A stretch of DNA of 64,000 nt from Bimuria novae-zelandiae CBS 107.79. Taxonomy: Eukaryota > Ascomycota > Dothideomycetes > Pleosporales > Didymosphaeriaceae. A program made the translations under genes and the position numbers. The stretch spans positions 644,819 through 708,818 of the forward strand of contig ML976681.1 in the NCBI GenBank assembly GCA_010015655.1, given 5' to 3'. Of this stretch, positions 33,747-46,596 are shown in pieces. Below the pieces are notes generated by a model that was given only the letters and a program-made list of their open reading frames with translations, had not been told where the DNA came from and searched no databases. How positions within the stretch are numbered: the stretch's first letter is position 1; every line of letters begins with the position of its first letter.

Positions 33747-36729
33747 TCAGATCCTAGCCTCCGGTATAGGACCCCCATCGACCACCGCGATCGCACCGAC
33801 ATTGCCTGCGTCTGCCGACCCATTAAGCAGGGAGATGCAAGAGATGACATCCGAAGGTTCTAGCAAATGCCAGCTTGCCAGTGTTTGCTTGGAACTGGCG
33901 CCGACAGTGACGGAGAATACGTGGTCTTCGGGCAGGTTCGTTTGCCGTAACGAGCGGAACATGTCTGCAAAGTTGTCAGAGAAGTCATCATCAAGGAGTA
34001 CACTGTCGACATACCTTCATCTGTGAAGTCATCTCCGAGACAAAGCACGAACTCTGGAGGCTCGTCCCCGTATTCCTCAACCAGCCTCTTCGCGATCTCG
34101 CCCTTGTTGACGAATCGCGGGCGAACCTCGAGGTTGGCTTTGCCCGTCATAACTTCGACCTCGTACCTCTTGCCAACAGTGCTCTCAAGGTGCTTCTGAC
34201 ACTCTCGCGCCTGGAAAGCACCCCACTCTGGGTCTGCGAGCCGATAGTGCCACGTAAGAGCGATCTTCTTGGTCTCAACGAAAGTCCCTACCAAGTGTTA
34301 GTGCCACGTGGGTAGGAAGGGAAGTGCTATCTACCTGGTGTCTTATCTGTGTAGTGCTGGAAGATCTCTATCACCTCGGAACGCCACCCCATGTCCGTTT
34401 TCTCTGTGAGATTCTCCCAAATCTCAGTGCGGGGGTGTCGCATGAAGCTGCCGTGCTCAGCACTCAGTCCAAGCTCCGCAATGTGGCCCATCCATTCATC
34501 AAGGAACGCTTGGTCTCTACCACTAATGATCCAAACGTTGTTCGCAGGGTCTGCCGCAAGTGTCTTGAGTGTGCGCGTTACGCGGTCCGAAGGTATTGCT
34601 TGCCCGGGATCCTTCACGATAGGAGTCAGTGTACCATCATAATCGAACATGAATAGGCGTTTCTTGGCGTTGCGGTATTGTAGCAGCAGCTTGGCCCTAT
34701 CGAGCGCCGGCGTCGCGAACGATTGGTCAAATGAAGAGAGATTGGTCATGAGCCTCTTCAAGAAGTTGTTGCACCAAGCATGGACGTTGTTCGCAACGAC
34801 ATGTTTGTACAGCTTCTTGAAGTCCTCTTTTCGCTGCTCTTGAGACATGGTCAATGCCTTGTTGATGGCTTCGGCGACACCATTGAAATCCCAGGGATTG
34901 ATGTGGATTGCCCCACTGAGCGAGCCTGCGGTTCCAGAGAATTCGGATAAGATCAATGGGCCGGCATTGTCTTTTTGGCTGATGACGTATTCAAGGCTAG
35001 TCGTGTTCATGCCGTCGCGCACGCTGGTGATCAGTCCGACATCCGCAAGCCGTAGTAAAGCAAAGTACTCTTCACGATCGAGATACTGAGGGAAATGCCT
35101 CACCGGCGTGAACGAAAGTGATCCGTAGATGCCGTTGATTCTAGCAACCATATCCGAGAGTTTGTTGATCATCTTTTCGTCATCATCGGCCTTCTTGTTG
35201 CCTTGAATGCTGCTGGGGCTCGTCACTTGCACTAGGACAACCTTTCCCCGCCACTCTGGGTATCTCTCAAGGAACATTTCGAACGCTTGTAGCTTCTGCA
35301 TTACTCCCCGAGCCGCGTCCAGCCGATCTCGTCCAATAATGATTTTCTTGTCCGGATACATCTCCTTGATCGCTTTGATCTTCTCTTCAATGCGTGGATC
35401 TCCGAAAGCTTGCTTCTGAGTGTTAGCAGCGTTGATGCCGATGGGGAAGACATCTACTGCAACATGGGCTCCGTAAGCGTCAACGCCAGCAGATGATGAG
35501 TCGAAGCCAAGGACACGGGTGCAACACGACGAGAAGTGTCGCGAGTAGCTGTAAGACTGGAAGCCGACCATATTGGCTCCAAGGACACCTTCAAGGATCT
35601 CCTTTCTCCGGCTCAAACAACGATAGAATTCGCTGCTCGGAAATGGGACATGGAGGAAGAAACCGACATAGATGTTGGGAAGGCGCTGGCGGAGAAGGCT
35701 AGGAAGTAAAAATAGGTAGAAGTCGTGAACAATGATAATGTCGCCCGGCTTGTAAAGCTCCAGGATCCGATCAGCGTACAATCTGTTCATGCGATAGTAG
35801 TCGGCCCAGGATTTGCGGACGGCTCTGCCATCTGCGGGCTCGTTCTGCTTGTAGTGGCAGATGGTGTACAGCTCATGCTCAGCGTATGTGCGCCATCGGC
35901 TCTGGTCCTTCAAGATTGCCTCGTCGTTCTTCTCATCCCATTCATCAGGCAGCCAGACGGGTACAATCTTGCCTCCGTGGTCACGCTCCAATTGCATTTC
36001 AAGGCGGTCTCGATCTTCGCGGCCAATGCGCAGGCCTTGGTCTTGCTGAGGCTTTGGGGGCGGCGTACCATCAACCGGCACAGGAGCAGAAGCTTTATTG
36101 CCCGAAGGCTGCACGGCTTTAGCCGCCGTCTCCTCGGTTGTCTTCTTCTGGATTTCTCCTGTCCATCCGATCAGAGTATGATTCCAAGGTGATGCAGAAG
36201 ACGCGAGATAGGAAAACGAGTCGAATAGTGCTGAAGTGCCGCGTCGAGGCTTCAATTCGAAGTCTTGCCCTGGCGCATAGGCAATGCTGTAGGGTACTGT
36301 AAAGTTTGCACTGATGACACGGCCGCTGAGGTTGAGCTCAGGATGGGCAGCGCGAGGGTCGACATCGGCCATGTCCTGCTTATAGGCCGCGGTGGAATCC
36401 TGGGTCCCACTGATCTTCTGCAAGAGCTCCTCTTCGCTCTTTGCGCCGGCTGCAGCCTCGGTGGGCGAACCGGCGTGGTCGTCTGGTACTTGTGTGAAAT
36501 AGGAATTGGCGCTCCACGACGGCCCCGGAGACACCTTGTCTGGATCGAAAGGCAGTTTATTGTCCTGCTGTCCCGTTTCAGGGTTGGTGTAGGCAGAGTG
36601 ACCGGACATGTGTACGCCAGGCGTGACGGGAACGTTAGTCACGTTAGGCTGGAGCGCGGGATGCGACATGTGGGAGGAATCGTCGACTGGCTCAGGCGAT
36701 CCCTGAGCCGGGCGTGTAGGAGAAGACAT
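33747..36729 (-). CDS. tps2: Trehalose-6-phosphate phosphatase with synthase-like domain (Tps2/OrlA type)
   Basis: Exons at 36,729-34,335, 34,287-34,015 and 33,964-33,747 give 961 residues. It dephosphorylates trehalose-6-phosphate to trehalose, a stress protectant, in the cytosolic Tps complex. After a disordered N-terminus of about 120 residues comes a GT20 synthase-like domain with VHDFYLFLLP (about residue 336), RDRLDAARGV (about 466) and SVRDGMNTTSLEYV. The last differs from the catalytic Tps1 form, so this domain is probably structural. The C-terminal HAD phosphatase domain is complete: FDYDGTLTPI (about 694), IISGRD (about 733) and LCLGDDFTDE (about 884, at the last intron). The frame is open upstream to 37,035, but an intron in the leader explains that. 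It is head to head with the poly(A) polymerase-like gene. Confidence 0.95.
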
Positions 36730-36759
36730 GGCTCGCGGATGAGTGTCGAGCTTTAGGCG

Positions 36760-36885
36760 CTGCGGGCGGAGGTCAGCGAGTGCTCGAAGTAGAAGGACGC
36801 CAGCATAGGATCGAGGAATAGGGCGAGAGAAGCGCGGGGCGAATAGGCGGCAGTAGAGCAAAATACAATGTGCGGCAGAGCTTAC
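36760..36885 (-). other. Probable intron in the 5' leader of the trehalose phosphatase gene
   Basis: On the minus strand CCAG|GTAAGCTC at 36,885 and CGCTGACC...CCCGCAG at 36,760 form a good donor, branch site and acceptor, 126 nt, ending 30 bp before the ATG. It would explain why the coding frame seems to extend upstream. Confidence 0.6.
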
Positions 36886-37682
36886 CTGGGGGGAGGTCGC
36901 CTTGGGTGAGGGGAGTGGAAAAGAGGGAAGGTTCCAAGGTTGGTTGGGAGTGGCCGCCGAACGGTGCCTGCTCTTCACTGTGGCGGACGGGCGCGGTGGG
37001 GTGTTTGAGACAACACCTGCAGCGTGGGACACCACAAGGATTTAACAACAGTACGTCAGTCCGCGTCGAGGAGCTTGGGCCACGGTCAACAGTGCTCGGT
37101 GAGATGTGTCCACGGATGTCCACGACCCACTCTTGCAGCGCGGTTGCTGCACGTTCGCCTGAACGGCTTTTCGTGAAGTTATACCATTATGACGTAGTTC
37201 CACGGGACAGTCATCCATGGTACGCTTTAGGGCAAATTTACATGCGCCAGAAGCGAAATGTTGGACTGTTCAGCAACCCCCATGCTTAGCATGCGTTACT
37301 TGGATGCGGAGGGCGGTCAGGTACATCGTGGGTAAATGATTGTACAATTGTAGATCCCTTAGAAACGTCTAGCACAGCAGTCAGGAGCGTTATCGGTCCT
37401 CTCCGCTGCAGGACACTTAACAGCGTATCCGGCTTTCTACAGCAATCCGCAGAAGCCCAATTATGCCGCCCCGCTCCTCGGGCCATCTGAACAACACAGT
37501 CCTGCACATGCAGCAACACGCGGGGCATCACGCCCGCGCGTCTACGTCTCACGCCTAGCCAGCCTGAAGCGGCATAGTGGCTTGGCGAAGAGACAGAGAG
37601 GTTGTGGTGTGCGCATCGTGAAGAAGATTCGCCCATTGAGCCTCCGTCGTGTCCAAGCCCCCAATCTCGCTCCGGGGCGCTC
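36886..37682. promoter_or_regulatory. Shared divergent promoter region, tps2 and poly(A) polymerase-like gene
   Basis: The two genes start 953 bp apart in opposite directions. One AGGGG at 36,909-36,913 matches the stress-response element core. A single 5-bp match is weak evidence. Confidence 0.4.
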
Positions 37683-39702
37683 ATGAAGCTCCATCACCTC
37701 CGGCCAATATGCCGCGCCTCAAACCGCTTCTCGCCCTCGCTCGCGCTGTACCAGCATTTCATCGTCCCATATAACGCTCTCCACCAGCAGCGCTTCTCGT
37801 CGTCAGCGCCTGCGCCCGTAGCGGCAGAGGGCGAGCCGTCCCAAAATACTCAAGCAGACGACCTTCCCCCACCCGAAGTACCGCCTGTCGAAAATGCGGA
37901 GGCGAGCCAACCGCTGAAGATCACGTATATTGATCCAGGTCGTCTTAGGAGAGAGGCAGAAATGGCGGACATGAAGAAGCAACTGGAGAAGCTTCAGCAA
38001 AACTCGGAGAAATTGAAAAAATCCTTGAAAGGAAAACAGAGGAGTCACGAAGCCAAAGCGCGAGAATCTACCAACTTCATCGAGGAGATAATGCTGAAAA
38101 GCAGAATCGCTTTCGATGGAGGTGAAGTCTACGAAGGGCTTGTCGTCCCACCAATTTCTGCTCCGCAGCCTGCCCCCGAGCATTCCTATCCATGGGCTTC
38201 AAAAACGCCGAATTCCTCGGTCGACTCCATGGCAAGGTGCGACGCTGCTTCGCGTAGCCATGAATCCCTGTTAACATCCGCGTAGACTGAACGAGGAGAT
38301 CCGTAAATTCTGGGAATATGCGAAGCCCAACAGGGCCGAGGTCTTCGCGCGGAAAAACGTCGTCGAACAAGTACGTGCAGATGTGCGCCAGCGCTTTCCA
38401 GGCCATGTGCTTGAAGTCTTCGGATCGGAAAGAACGGGCATATCCTTCGCGACTTCCGATATCGACCTACGCATGGTACGTCGCGAGGCTTTAGACCAGT
38501 CCGTCTCGGACAAGCCACCTACACATCAGGAGAGGAGGGACCTGTACAGGGATCTGTACACCCTGCGCTACCAAGTATTTGGAAACCATGGCAAAGCTGC
38601 GGGGAAATATCTCCTGGCCAACTTGCTCCACGCTCGGTACCCGCTGTTGAGCATACAGAGTCGCGATTCGGGTCTCGTGGTACAAATCGTCTTGTCCAAC
38701 AACACGGCAAAATCAAGAGAGTACATGCACCGCTACATGGTCGACTACCCATACCTCCGACAAGTGTATGCCGTCGTCAAAACCATGTTCGACCAGCGAG
38801 GACTTTCGGACGTCTACCGAGGCGGATTCGGCTCCTACTCCATCTTCATGATGATTGTCGCGAGCTTGCAAAACCAAGCCAACCAGAGGAACGACGCGGC
38901 CGGCGCTCTCGTGAACTTCCTCTACTACTGGGGCTTTTTCAAGACCCGAGAAAATGGCGTCTCGATTGATCCCCCTGAGTATTTCGACAAAAAAACGCAC
39001 CCCGTGCTCACCGACGCCGCCCGCGCAAAGATCGCCGTGAGTCCAATCCTCCTCCCGTCTACCGCCAACAGCGTATGCTAACCAAACATCCAGGAAGGCA
39101 AAACCGCGCCCCTCCCAGACTGGATGCTCTCCCTCCGCGACCCCGCCGACGCAACCAACGACCTCGGCCGCAAAGGCTCCTGTATCCTACACGTGCAAGC
39201 CACGCTCCGCCACCTCGTCGAGGCCCTCATCAAAGACCTCAACGCAAACAGCCGCCCCAGCCTGCTCGCCCGCCTCGTCGGCGACGTCTACGCCCGCGAC
39301 CGCCTCCACCGCAAGCGCCTCGCGGCAAACGGCGCACTCGTCCAGGACCAGGTCAAAGCGTCCTTTGCAAATGCCGCCCGTGAACTGCGGCAGAAGCAGG
39401 ATGTAAACGGCACCGCCCAGGGCGAAGATGACGTCCACGGGTTCCTGGATATGGACATGGAGTCGGGCGGCAATGCTGTCGCCTCCTCGCTCGGTCCCAC
39501 CACGGACACGACATCCGTACCCGACGCCCCCGAGCCCCCCAGAATCAGATACCACGAAGCCGGGTCAGGGGAAGGGAATCTGTTATATGTCAGCGTGAAG
39601 GTGGATAATCGTGTCAAGGAAGTCAAAGCCGACTATGTGGAACCCTCGGAATTGCTTGGGGGAAAGAGCCGCGATTTTAAACTCCCTGGGGGCAAAGCGT
39701 AG
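37683..39702 (+). CDS. Poly(A) polymerase/nucleotidyltransferase, probably mitochondrial
   Basis: Exons 37,683-38,236, 38,286-39,036 and 39,094-39,702 give 637 residues. The start MKLHHLRPICRASNRFSPSL and a following RFSSSA suggest a mitochondrial presequence and cleavage site. A coiled segment (MADMKKQLEKLQQNSEKLKK) lies near residues 100-125. The catalytic palm has VFGSERTGISFATSDIDLRM (residues about 228-247), with the GS and DxD pattern of Pol-beta type nucleotidyltransferases. A PAP/25A-like region follows (GGFGSYSIFMMIVASLQ, FLYYWGFF). This fits non-canonical poly(A) or oligo(U) polymerases, and the exact RNA substrate cannot be told. The tail from about 540 is variable. Introns are 49 and 57 nt. 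Confidence 0.85.
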
Positions 39703-40148
39703 AGCTTGAATGAGTGGGCGTATTTGTATCTGTGGCGAGCATTTGAGGCGACCTCCGCATTCATACATGGGTAACTAGCTCGACAGCGAAAGCAGCTGTA
39801 CGAGACCATTAGTGAGAACACGCATGGATTCAATTCTAAACATGCACACATCACGCAACTCTCAACAATCGCCACGGCACAATGTGGTCTAGATGTGATC
39901 TAGTCATGCGATTCCTTCCCTCACGCCTATAAACAAAACCCACGTATGCATCATCATGATGGGAAAGTGGTAAGAAAGGGAACACCTATTGAGATGAGCA
40001 ATGAAAGACCGTCTGGTTCGACAGTCGCATGAAGAAAACTCCCATCATGTGTCCGCCGTCGTGTGCATCATCTCCTCTCAACCCAAATCCGTGTCGTGGC
40101 CCTCTCCCGTCATGCACCGTGAACCGTGAACATCCTACCCACACCTGC
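39703..40148. other. Tail-to-tail intergenic region
   Basis: 3' ends of the nucleotidyltransferase and Ubc4 genes. No feature was recognised. Confidence 0.4.
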
Positions 40149-41019
<871 letters not shown>

Positions 41020-41748
41020 GGTGGTGTGTGATGTATGCGAGTGTGGTGCTGCGTAGAGCGTGAAGTTCGAGTGAGTGTTGGCGGTGTTGTTTGAAGAAGA
41101 AGAGAGTGGGCTGGCTGTAAGAGAGTTAGCTCGAGCGCTTTGATCCCGGTCCCCCAAGCGGCGTGGACGTGGGCGTATCAGCAGAAGGAGCGCCCCCGCT
41201 GCTACTCAACGTACCTTTCGCTCTTCGTCGTAGGCACCAAAGTGATATCTGAGGCTGTATCAATAGGGAGACGGGGCTGGGCGGATCAAGGGCTGCCGGT
41301 GTATTATATCACGGATCGGGATCGAGCGCGTGCTGCGACAGTGCCGGCCGCAAAAATTCACCGACGTGTTGCGACAGGGTGGCGACTCATCGAAGTTGGA
41401 AGAAGGTCTAGCGGGCAAACGTCAAGGCTGACATACACGGTACAAATGGTCTATGAATGATACATTCTAAGGCAGTCTGCAACCATAGTCTCACCAATGT
41501 ATTGGTCATCTTCCGTCGGCTCGCTTCTCCCTCACGGTCTGACAAACGCTGGACATCACGGCTTGGGCGTTCGAAACGCAAGACTGTTCGACCCATGAAC
41601 TCGCATGCACCTTTTCCTATTTCATCGCGCCTTTGCATGCATGACATCCACGACAGCTGCACGCCAACGCAAATGGCTACAGGCTATGGTACACAAAAGA
41701 CCCCGCATCTATCATTGGGCATGGGGCTCACAAGACGCAACACAAAGA
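41020..41748. promoter_or_regulatory. Upstream region of ubc4
   Basis: 730 bp between the Ubc4 start and the end of the glutaryl-CoA dehydrogenase gene, both on the minus strand. No gene or clear motif was seen. Confidence 0.35.
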
Positions 41749-43183
41749 TCAACAGAATGCTTGGATACCTGTGATGGCTCTTCCAAGAATCAGAGCTGGT
41801 GGACCAGTCAGTATGCGCCGTGAAATCGCGCCACAGGGTACTCACAGTGGATGTCGCTTTGTCCTTCATATGTCTGGGTCACGAAGAGATTCGCTACGTG
41901 CCTGCCAATACCGTACTCATCACTCACAGCATTGCCGCCAAAGACCTCCTGCAGCCTAGGATGGCGTCAATAAAGGCGAATCTCGTGTGAAGGACGTGGA
42001 CTTACGCTCGCGCATTGATCAGAGCTCGGTCACAGTTCTGACGCTTGATCATGGAGATCATCTCGGGTGTTGCCTTGCCTTCGTCCTTCAGCCGTCCTAC
42101 CTGATAGGCCGCCAGAATGCCATAGGCAGCGTCTGTCGTAGCATCCGCCAGCTTCTTCTGCACCAACTGGTACTTGGCGATTGGGTTGCCCTTGAACTGC
42201 TTCCTTTCCAACGCATACTGTCTTGCTCTTGAAATGCAGTCCTCTAGAGCGCCGATAGTTCCCCAAGCAATGCCGTATCTCGCAGAGTTCAGGCAGCTAA
42301 AAGGACCCCTCAAGCCTTCCACTTCCGGAAACATGTTCTCTTCCTTCACGGGACATTCGTCCAGCTGGATCATTCCAGTAATGGAAGCCCTCAGACCATT
42401 CTTATTCTTGATTGGAGGCGTCTCGAGTGTTCCGGGAGGGCATTGATCACGCTCAATCACAAATCCTCGAATCTTGCCCGTGTTTTCCAGCTTCGCCCAC
42501 ACGAGAAGCACATCGGCAATAGGTGAGTTGGTGATCCACGTCTTCGATCCATAGAGGAGATAGACGCCCTTTTTCGACGGGTGAGCTTTCGCCACCGTCT
42601 CCATAGACCCAGGGTCAGAGCCATGATTAGGCTCCGTCAAGCCAAAGCATCCCAAGAGTTTGCCTTTTGCCATCTCTGGCAAAAGTCTCTCTTTGAGTTC
42701 TTCTGTTCCAAACTCTTCTATACCGCCCATGGCGAGTGCGCTCTGCACTGAGTAGCCGGACCGGTATCCTGAATCAACCCTCTCGACTGCTCGCGTGATC
42801 AATCCAGACGCGACGCTGCTGACACCCGCACAACCATATCCTTGGATCGTTGATCCAAGGAGGCCCAGTTCGCCCATTTCAGTGAGTATTTGCCTGTCAT
42901 AGTCCTCTTTCCGATATGCCTCTGCGTGGCCAGGTCAATGGCGCGTCAATTGATCTTGACGTAGACTTAAAATACCTAATACCCTCGGCAACATGCGCTC
43001 TTGACAATACGACTCTGCGGTCTCAGCAATCGCGAGTTCTTCTTCGGTGTAGTTATTAGCAGCACCAAGAGGGTCCTTCCAATCGAATGGCACTGGAGTG
43101 TGAAGGTGGCGCTTCCCTGCAATTGCGGTGCGGGGAGTGGCATTCAAGTGCCTCGCGGCCTGTCGGCAAACCGATCTGAACAT
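41749..43183 (-). CDS. gcdh: Glutaryl-CoA dehydrogenase, mitochondrial
   Basis: Exons 43,183-42,976, 42,921-42,006, 41,955-41,846 and 41,795-41,749 give 426 residues. It oxidises and decarboxylates glutaryl-CoA to crotonyl-CoA in lysine, hydroxylysine and tryptophan breakdown, using FAD and passing electrons to ETF. The start [18 protein letters not shown] is a likely mitochondrial presequence. Then come [49 protein letters not shown], the SKTWITNSP block and [15 protein letters not shown]. The catalytic base is the Glu of [10 protein letters not shown] (residue about 405), and the end [14 protein letters not shown] is normal for the family. Start and splice sites agree with phase throughout. 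A pogo remnant begins only about 108 bp upstream of the start codon. Confidence 0.95.
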
Positions 43184-43290
43184 GTTGTATGTGATATAGA
43201 GCAAACTATGGTAAGAAATGCGAAGAAATTGGAGCACGACACAAGCATTTGAGTCAAAGATTTAGGTTTGGCCCAGTCCGACACTACCGA

Positions 43291-44966
43291 GGTTCACCTC
43301 GAAGCGACCCCCCGGCGAAGCGACCCACCTGAACACTAAAACAGCTTCACAACTTGAAGCTGCAGAGCCTTATATAATAGCTATTATTATACTATTTTTA
43401 ATAGTAATATCTAGAGGCTTTAATTAATATATATAGCTATTAATATTATATAACTATATTATAACTTAAGAGCTAGTGCACTTATAATAACACGCTAAAA
43501 ATTTCTTACTTATAAATTTTATAATAGCTCTTTTTTATAAAGTAGCTTTTATAAGAGTGTTAAGGCTGCGCTTTTTACTCTTTTATAAAATTTTAAAAGC
43601 TTATTGGAGTTATTTTATAGTCTTATAAATAACTACCTTAAAAATCTATTTAGTAGCCTTCTTAGCCTTTTCCTTCTCTCTTACTAGCTTAGCTATAGCT
43701 TTTATTTAATACCTTACCTCTTTCTTCCTTACCTTTGCCTATCTTATCTCCTTATAAAGCCTATTTATCTTAGCTTTTCTACTCCTTCTTGCTCTTTTAG
43801 AGCTATTAATAATTATATACTTCTTTTATCTTCCTTAAAGACTAAAATATAGCTCTACTATAATACTTTTTAAGTTTCTTAAGTAAGAAAAATTTATCTC
43901 GCTTCCTACGCATTCTCTTATTAATTAGAGTTTTATATAGGCCCTTAACCTTATACTTAAGAAGAGTCTTTTAAGTTAAAATTTAATAAAAGGCCTAGCT
44001 TAGCTTTTAAGCTTATTTATTACCTTAATTCTTAACTATTTAATATAGTAAGCTTTTAGTCTTTCTCTACTTTAAGGCACTTAAGACTAAGGACTTACTA
44101 TTACTTTAAGGGCTTAAGTTAGTATTAGTAATACTAAAGAAAAAGCCTTTCTTATCTATATTATAATAATAATATAACTCTATACTATTGGAACAAGGTC
44201 CCTCTAGTAGTATGACTACTATGAATAACCGAGTAGGTGAGGGACAAGGCGGGGTGGCTGCAACGTATTGTATTGACTGTCGTGTGTAGCGTACCAGATT
44301 AAACAAGCTATCGTGAGGTATAATCTGTACAATCGAGCAGGGACCACCAGGCTTGGCACTCTTCTGTACAGCAAGTACCACAAGCCTACCTTCCACCAAT
44401 CTGGACTGAACCCATATATTCTCAACATATACTATAGTTCGCGATTTTTTAAATATAAAAGCTTAAAGTAAAACTTATATTTTACCTTTAAATTAGCGTT
44501 ATAATAATTACTATTAATTTTAATTATTTAGCGTAATATTAAGGCGTTACTATTACGCTTAATAAAGTAATTAATTTAAAATATACTTACGTCCTTTTAA
44601 GTAATATAGGACGTAAAATTCTATAGTATTTATTATATAGAAGGAAGGCTACGTTTAGTAAAGTATTTAATATATTATAAAAGCTACTTTTCTTATTATA
44701 GGCTAAGTATATAACGTATAGTATTAGTAATTACACGCGCTTGTTTAATGCGTTAGTATTTATATATTAATATAAAACGTATAATATTAAATTATTTCGT
44801 AATTTTATTATATATAAAAAAATTAATTTTTATAATTTAATTACTACTATCGCGGCGTTAATTAGGTCTATATTAGTGGAGATATGGCGTGTCAAAGTAA
44901 GTGCGCGATCACGCGGGGTTGCGCATTGAGTGATGTTGCGCACTGACTGCCGAGACACGGTACCGT
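43291..44966 (-). mobile_element. Compound pogo-type transposon remnant, internally deleted
   Basis: The segment is strongly RIP-degraded and AT-rich, in contrast to both neighbours. On the minus strand it shows the layout of the pogo elements in the left island: a terminal-repeat-like GC end, an N-terminal part, a DDE-region piece near 44,140-44,170 (a remnant of YNIDKKGFFF) and a Lys/Glu-rich tail near 43,640-43,820. The right end (inverse of tgccgagacacgg) resembles the terminal repeat at 10,086. The left end (ccgaggttcacctcgaagcg) does not match it, so the two ends come from different elements or one end was lost. Without the inserted solo LTR it is about 1.4 kb. Confidence 0.7.
44186..44427. 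repeat. Solo LTR of a Copia-type element
   Basis: A 242-bp segment of normal GC content lies inside the AT-rich remnant. It starts TATTGGAACAAGG, ends TTCTCAACA, and is flanked by an exact 5-bp duplication TATAC (44,181-44,185 and 44,428-44,432). Copia LTRs commonly run TGTTGGAA...CTCAACA, so the first TG has become TA by one transition. It is not related to the 257-bp LTRs at 1.3 and 6.4 kb. Confidence 0.85.
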
Positions 44967-45317
44967 ACTCCGTATCGAGCCGTGGGCCGCGGCTTCTTTC
45001 CGACCCTCACGTTGTGTCGGAACGTATGTAATGTTAACAGAGAGAGTATTACGTTTACAATCAAAACAAACTTATATGTCTTAATCTGAAGCATGGTTTG
45101 ATGGATGCATGTGTGCCAAACTGCAATGCCAAGGAATGTAGGGCTGGAAGTGGTGATCGGTTGGCGGGTGATTGTCGCGTCGCGCGTCGTGAACGCGACG
45201 TCACTTCCACGCCCAGCCTTCACCCACCGCGCCCACGCCCACTCCTCCACAAAATCTTCCCAAACAAACTGCTGAGCCAGAAAACTCCCACTTCAGCAAC
45301 CCAAATTCACAGTCACA
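44967..45317 (+). promoter_or_regulatory. Proximal promoter of the FEN1 gene
   Basis: 350 bp of normal composition separate the transposon remnant from the FEN1 ATG. It holds cgcgacgt/cgcgtcgcgcgtcgtg repeats around 45,175-45,200. I recognise no defined element with certainty. Confidence 0.4.
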
Positions 45318-46596
45318 ATGGGTATCAAGCAGCTCTACCAGATCATCAGTGAACATGCACCCGATGCCATCAAGACGGGCGAGATCAAGAACCACTTCGG
45401 CCGGAAGGTCGCCATAGTATGTTTGCAGCTACGAGTTTTGAAGCAGATTACTTACGTGTATAGGATGCCTCAATGAGCATCTACAGCTTCCTCATCGCCG
45501 TGCGCTCAGACGGCCAGCAACTCATGAACGAGTCCGGCGAAACCACATCCCACCTCATGGGCCTCTTCTACCGCACGCTCCGCATGGTCGACAACGGCAT
45601 AAAGCCACTCTACGTCTTCGACGGCGCGCCTCCCAAGCTCAAGTCCGGCGAGCTCGCGAAGCGTTTCCAGCGCAAGACGGAGGCGCAGGCGGCGCAGGAG
45701 GAAGCAAAGGAGACGGGCACCGCAGAGGACATTGAGAAGTTCGCGCGGCGCACGGTGCGAGTCACGCGCGAGCACAACGAGGAGTGTCGGCGACTGCTCA
45801 AGCTCATGGGCATTCCGTATATTGTGGCACCGACGGAGGCCGAGGCGCAGTGTGCGGTGCTGGCGCGTGGTGGGAAGGTGTATGCGGCGGCGAGCGAGGA
45901 TATGGATACGTTGACATTCAACACGCCGATTCTGCTACGACATCTCACGTTCAGTGAGCAGCGGAAAGAGCCGATTCTGGAGATCCACCTCGACAAGGTG
46001 CTAGAGGGACTAGACATGAAGCGAGAGCAGGTATGTTAAATGCACTATATGTGATGCTAGGGTACTAACTTCACGCATAGTTCGTCGACCTCTGCATCCT
46101 CCTCGGCTGCGACTATGTCGACCCCATCAAGGGCGTCGGTCCCTCAACCGCCCTCAAACTCATCCGCGAACACGGCACCCTCGAGAAGGTCGTAGAACAC
46201 ATGAAGGCCAACACCAAGTACACCATCCCCGAAGACTGGCCCTTCGCCAATGCGCGCCTTCTCTTCCTCGAGCCTGACGTGCGACCCGCCGACGACCCTG
46301 AGTGCGACTTCAAGTGGGAGGCTCCAGACGTAGAAGGCCTCGTCAAGTTCCTCGTCGAGGAGAAGCACTTCAACGAGGACCGCGTACGGAGCGGTGCGGC
46401 GAAGCTGCAGAAGAACCTGAAGAGTGCGCAGCAGGCGCGGCTGGAGGGCTTCTTCAAGCCGGTGGAGAAGACGGTCGAGCAGAAGGCGACGCTGAAGCGG
46501 AAAGCGGAGCAGAAGCTCGAGGAGAAGAAGAAGAAGCAGAAGGCGGATGCCAAGGAGAAGAAGGCGTCCAAGTCGAAAGCTCGAGGTGGCGTTTGA
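45318..46596 (+). CDS. fen1 (rad27): Flap endonuclease 1 (FEN1/Rad27)
   Basis: Exons 45,318-45,416, 45,464-46,030 and 46,081-46,596 give 393 residues. It removes 5' flaps in Okazaki fragment maturation and long-patch base excision repair. The start is [19 protein letters not shown], with the invariant MGI. All metal-binding residues are at the canonical positions: D34 (first residue of exon 2, DASMSIY), D86 (VFDGAPP), E158 and E160 (APTEAEAQ), D179 and D181 (ASEDMDTL) and D233 (GCDYVDP). The helix-2-turn-helix follows ([13 protein letters not shown]). QARLEGFF near residue 338 is the PCNA-binding box, and the tail is Lys/Glu-rich. The human protein has LKSGELAKR in the same place. Introns are 47 and 50 nt. 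It is divergent from glutaryl-CoA dehydrogenase across a transposon remnant. Confidence 0.97.

Noticed and set aside
34324..36192. Several plus-strand frames of 60-155 codons
   Set aside because: They are shadows of the trehalose phosphatase gene on the other strand.
36730..37035. N-terminal extension of the trehalose phosphatase frame
   Set aside because: A good intron (36,885-36,760) lies in this stretch, and the extension shows no family similarity. The ATG at 36,729 is preferred.
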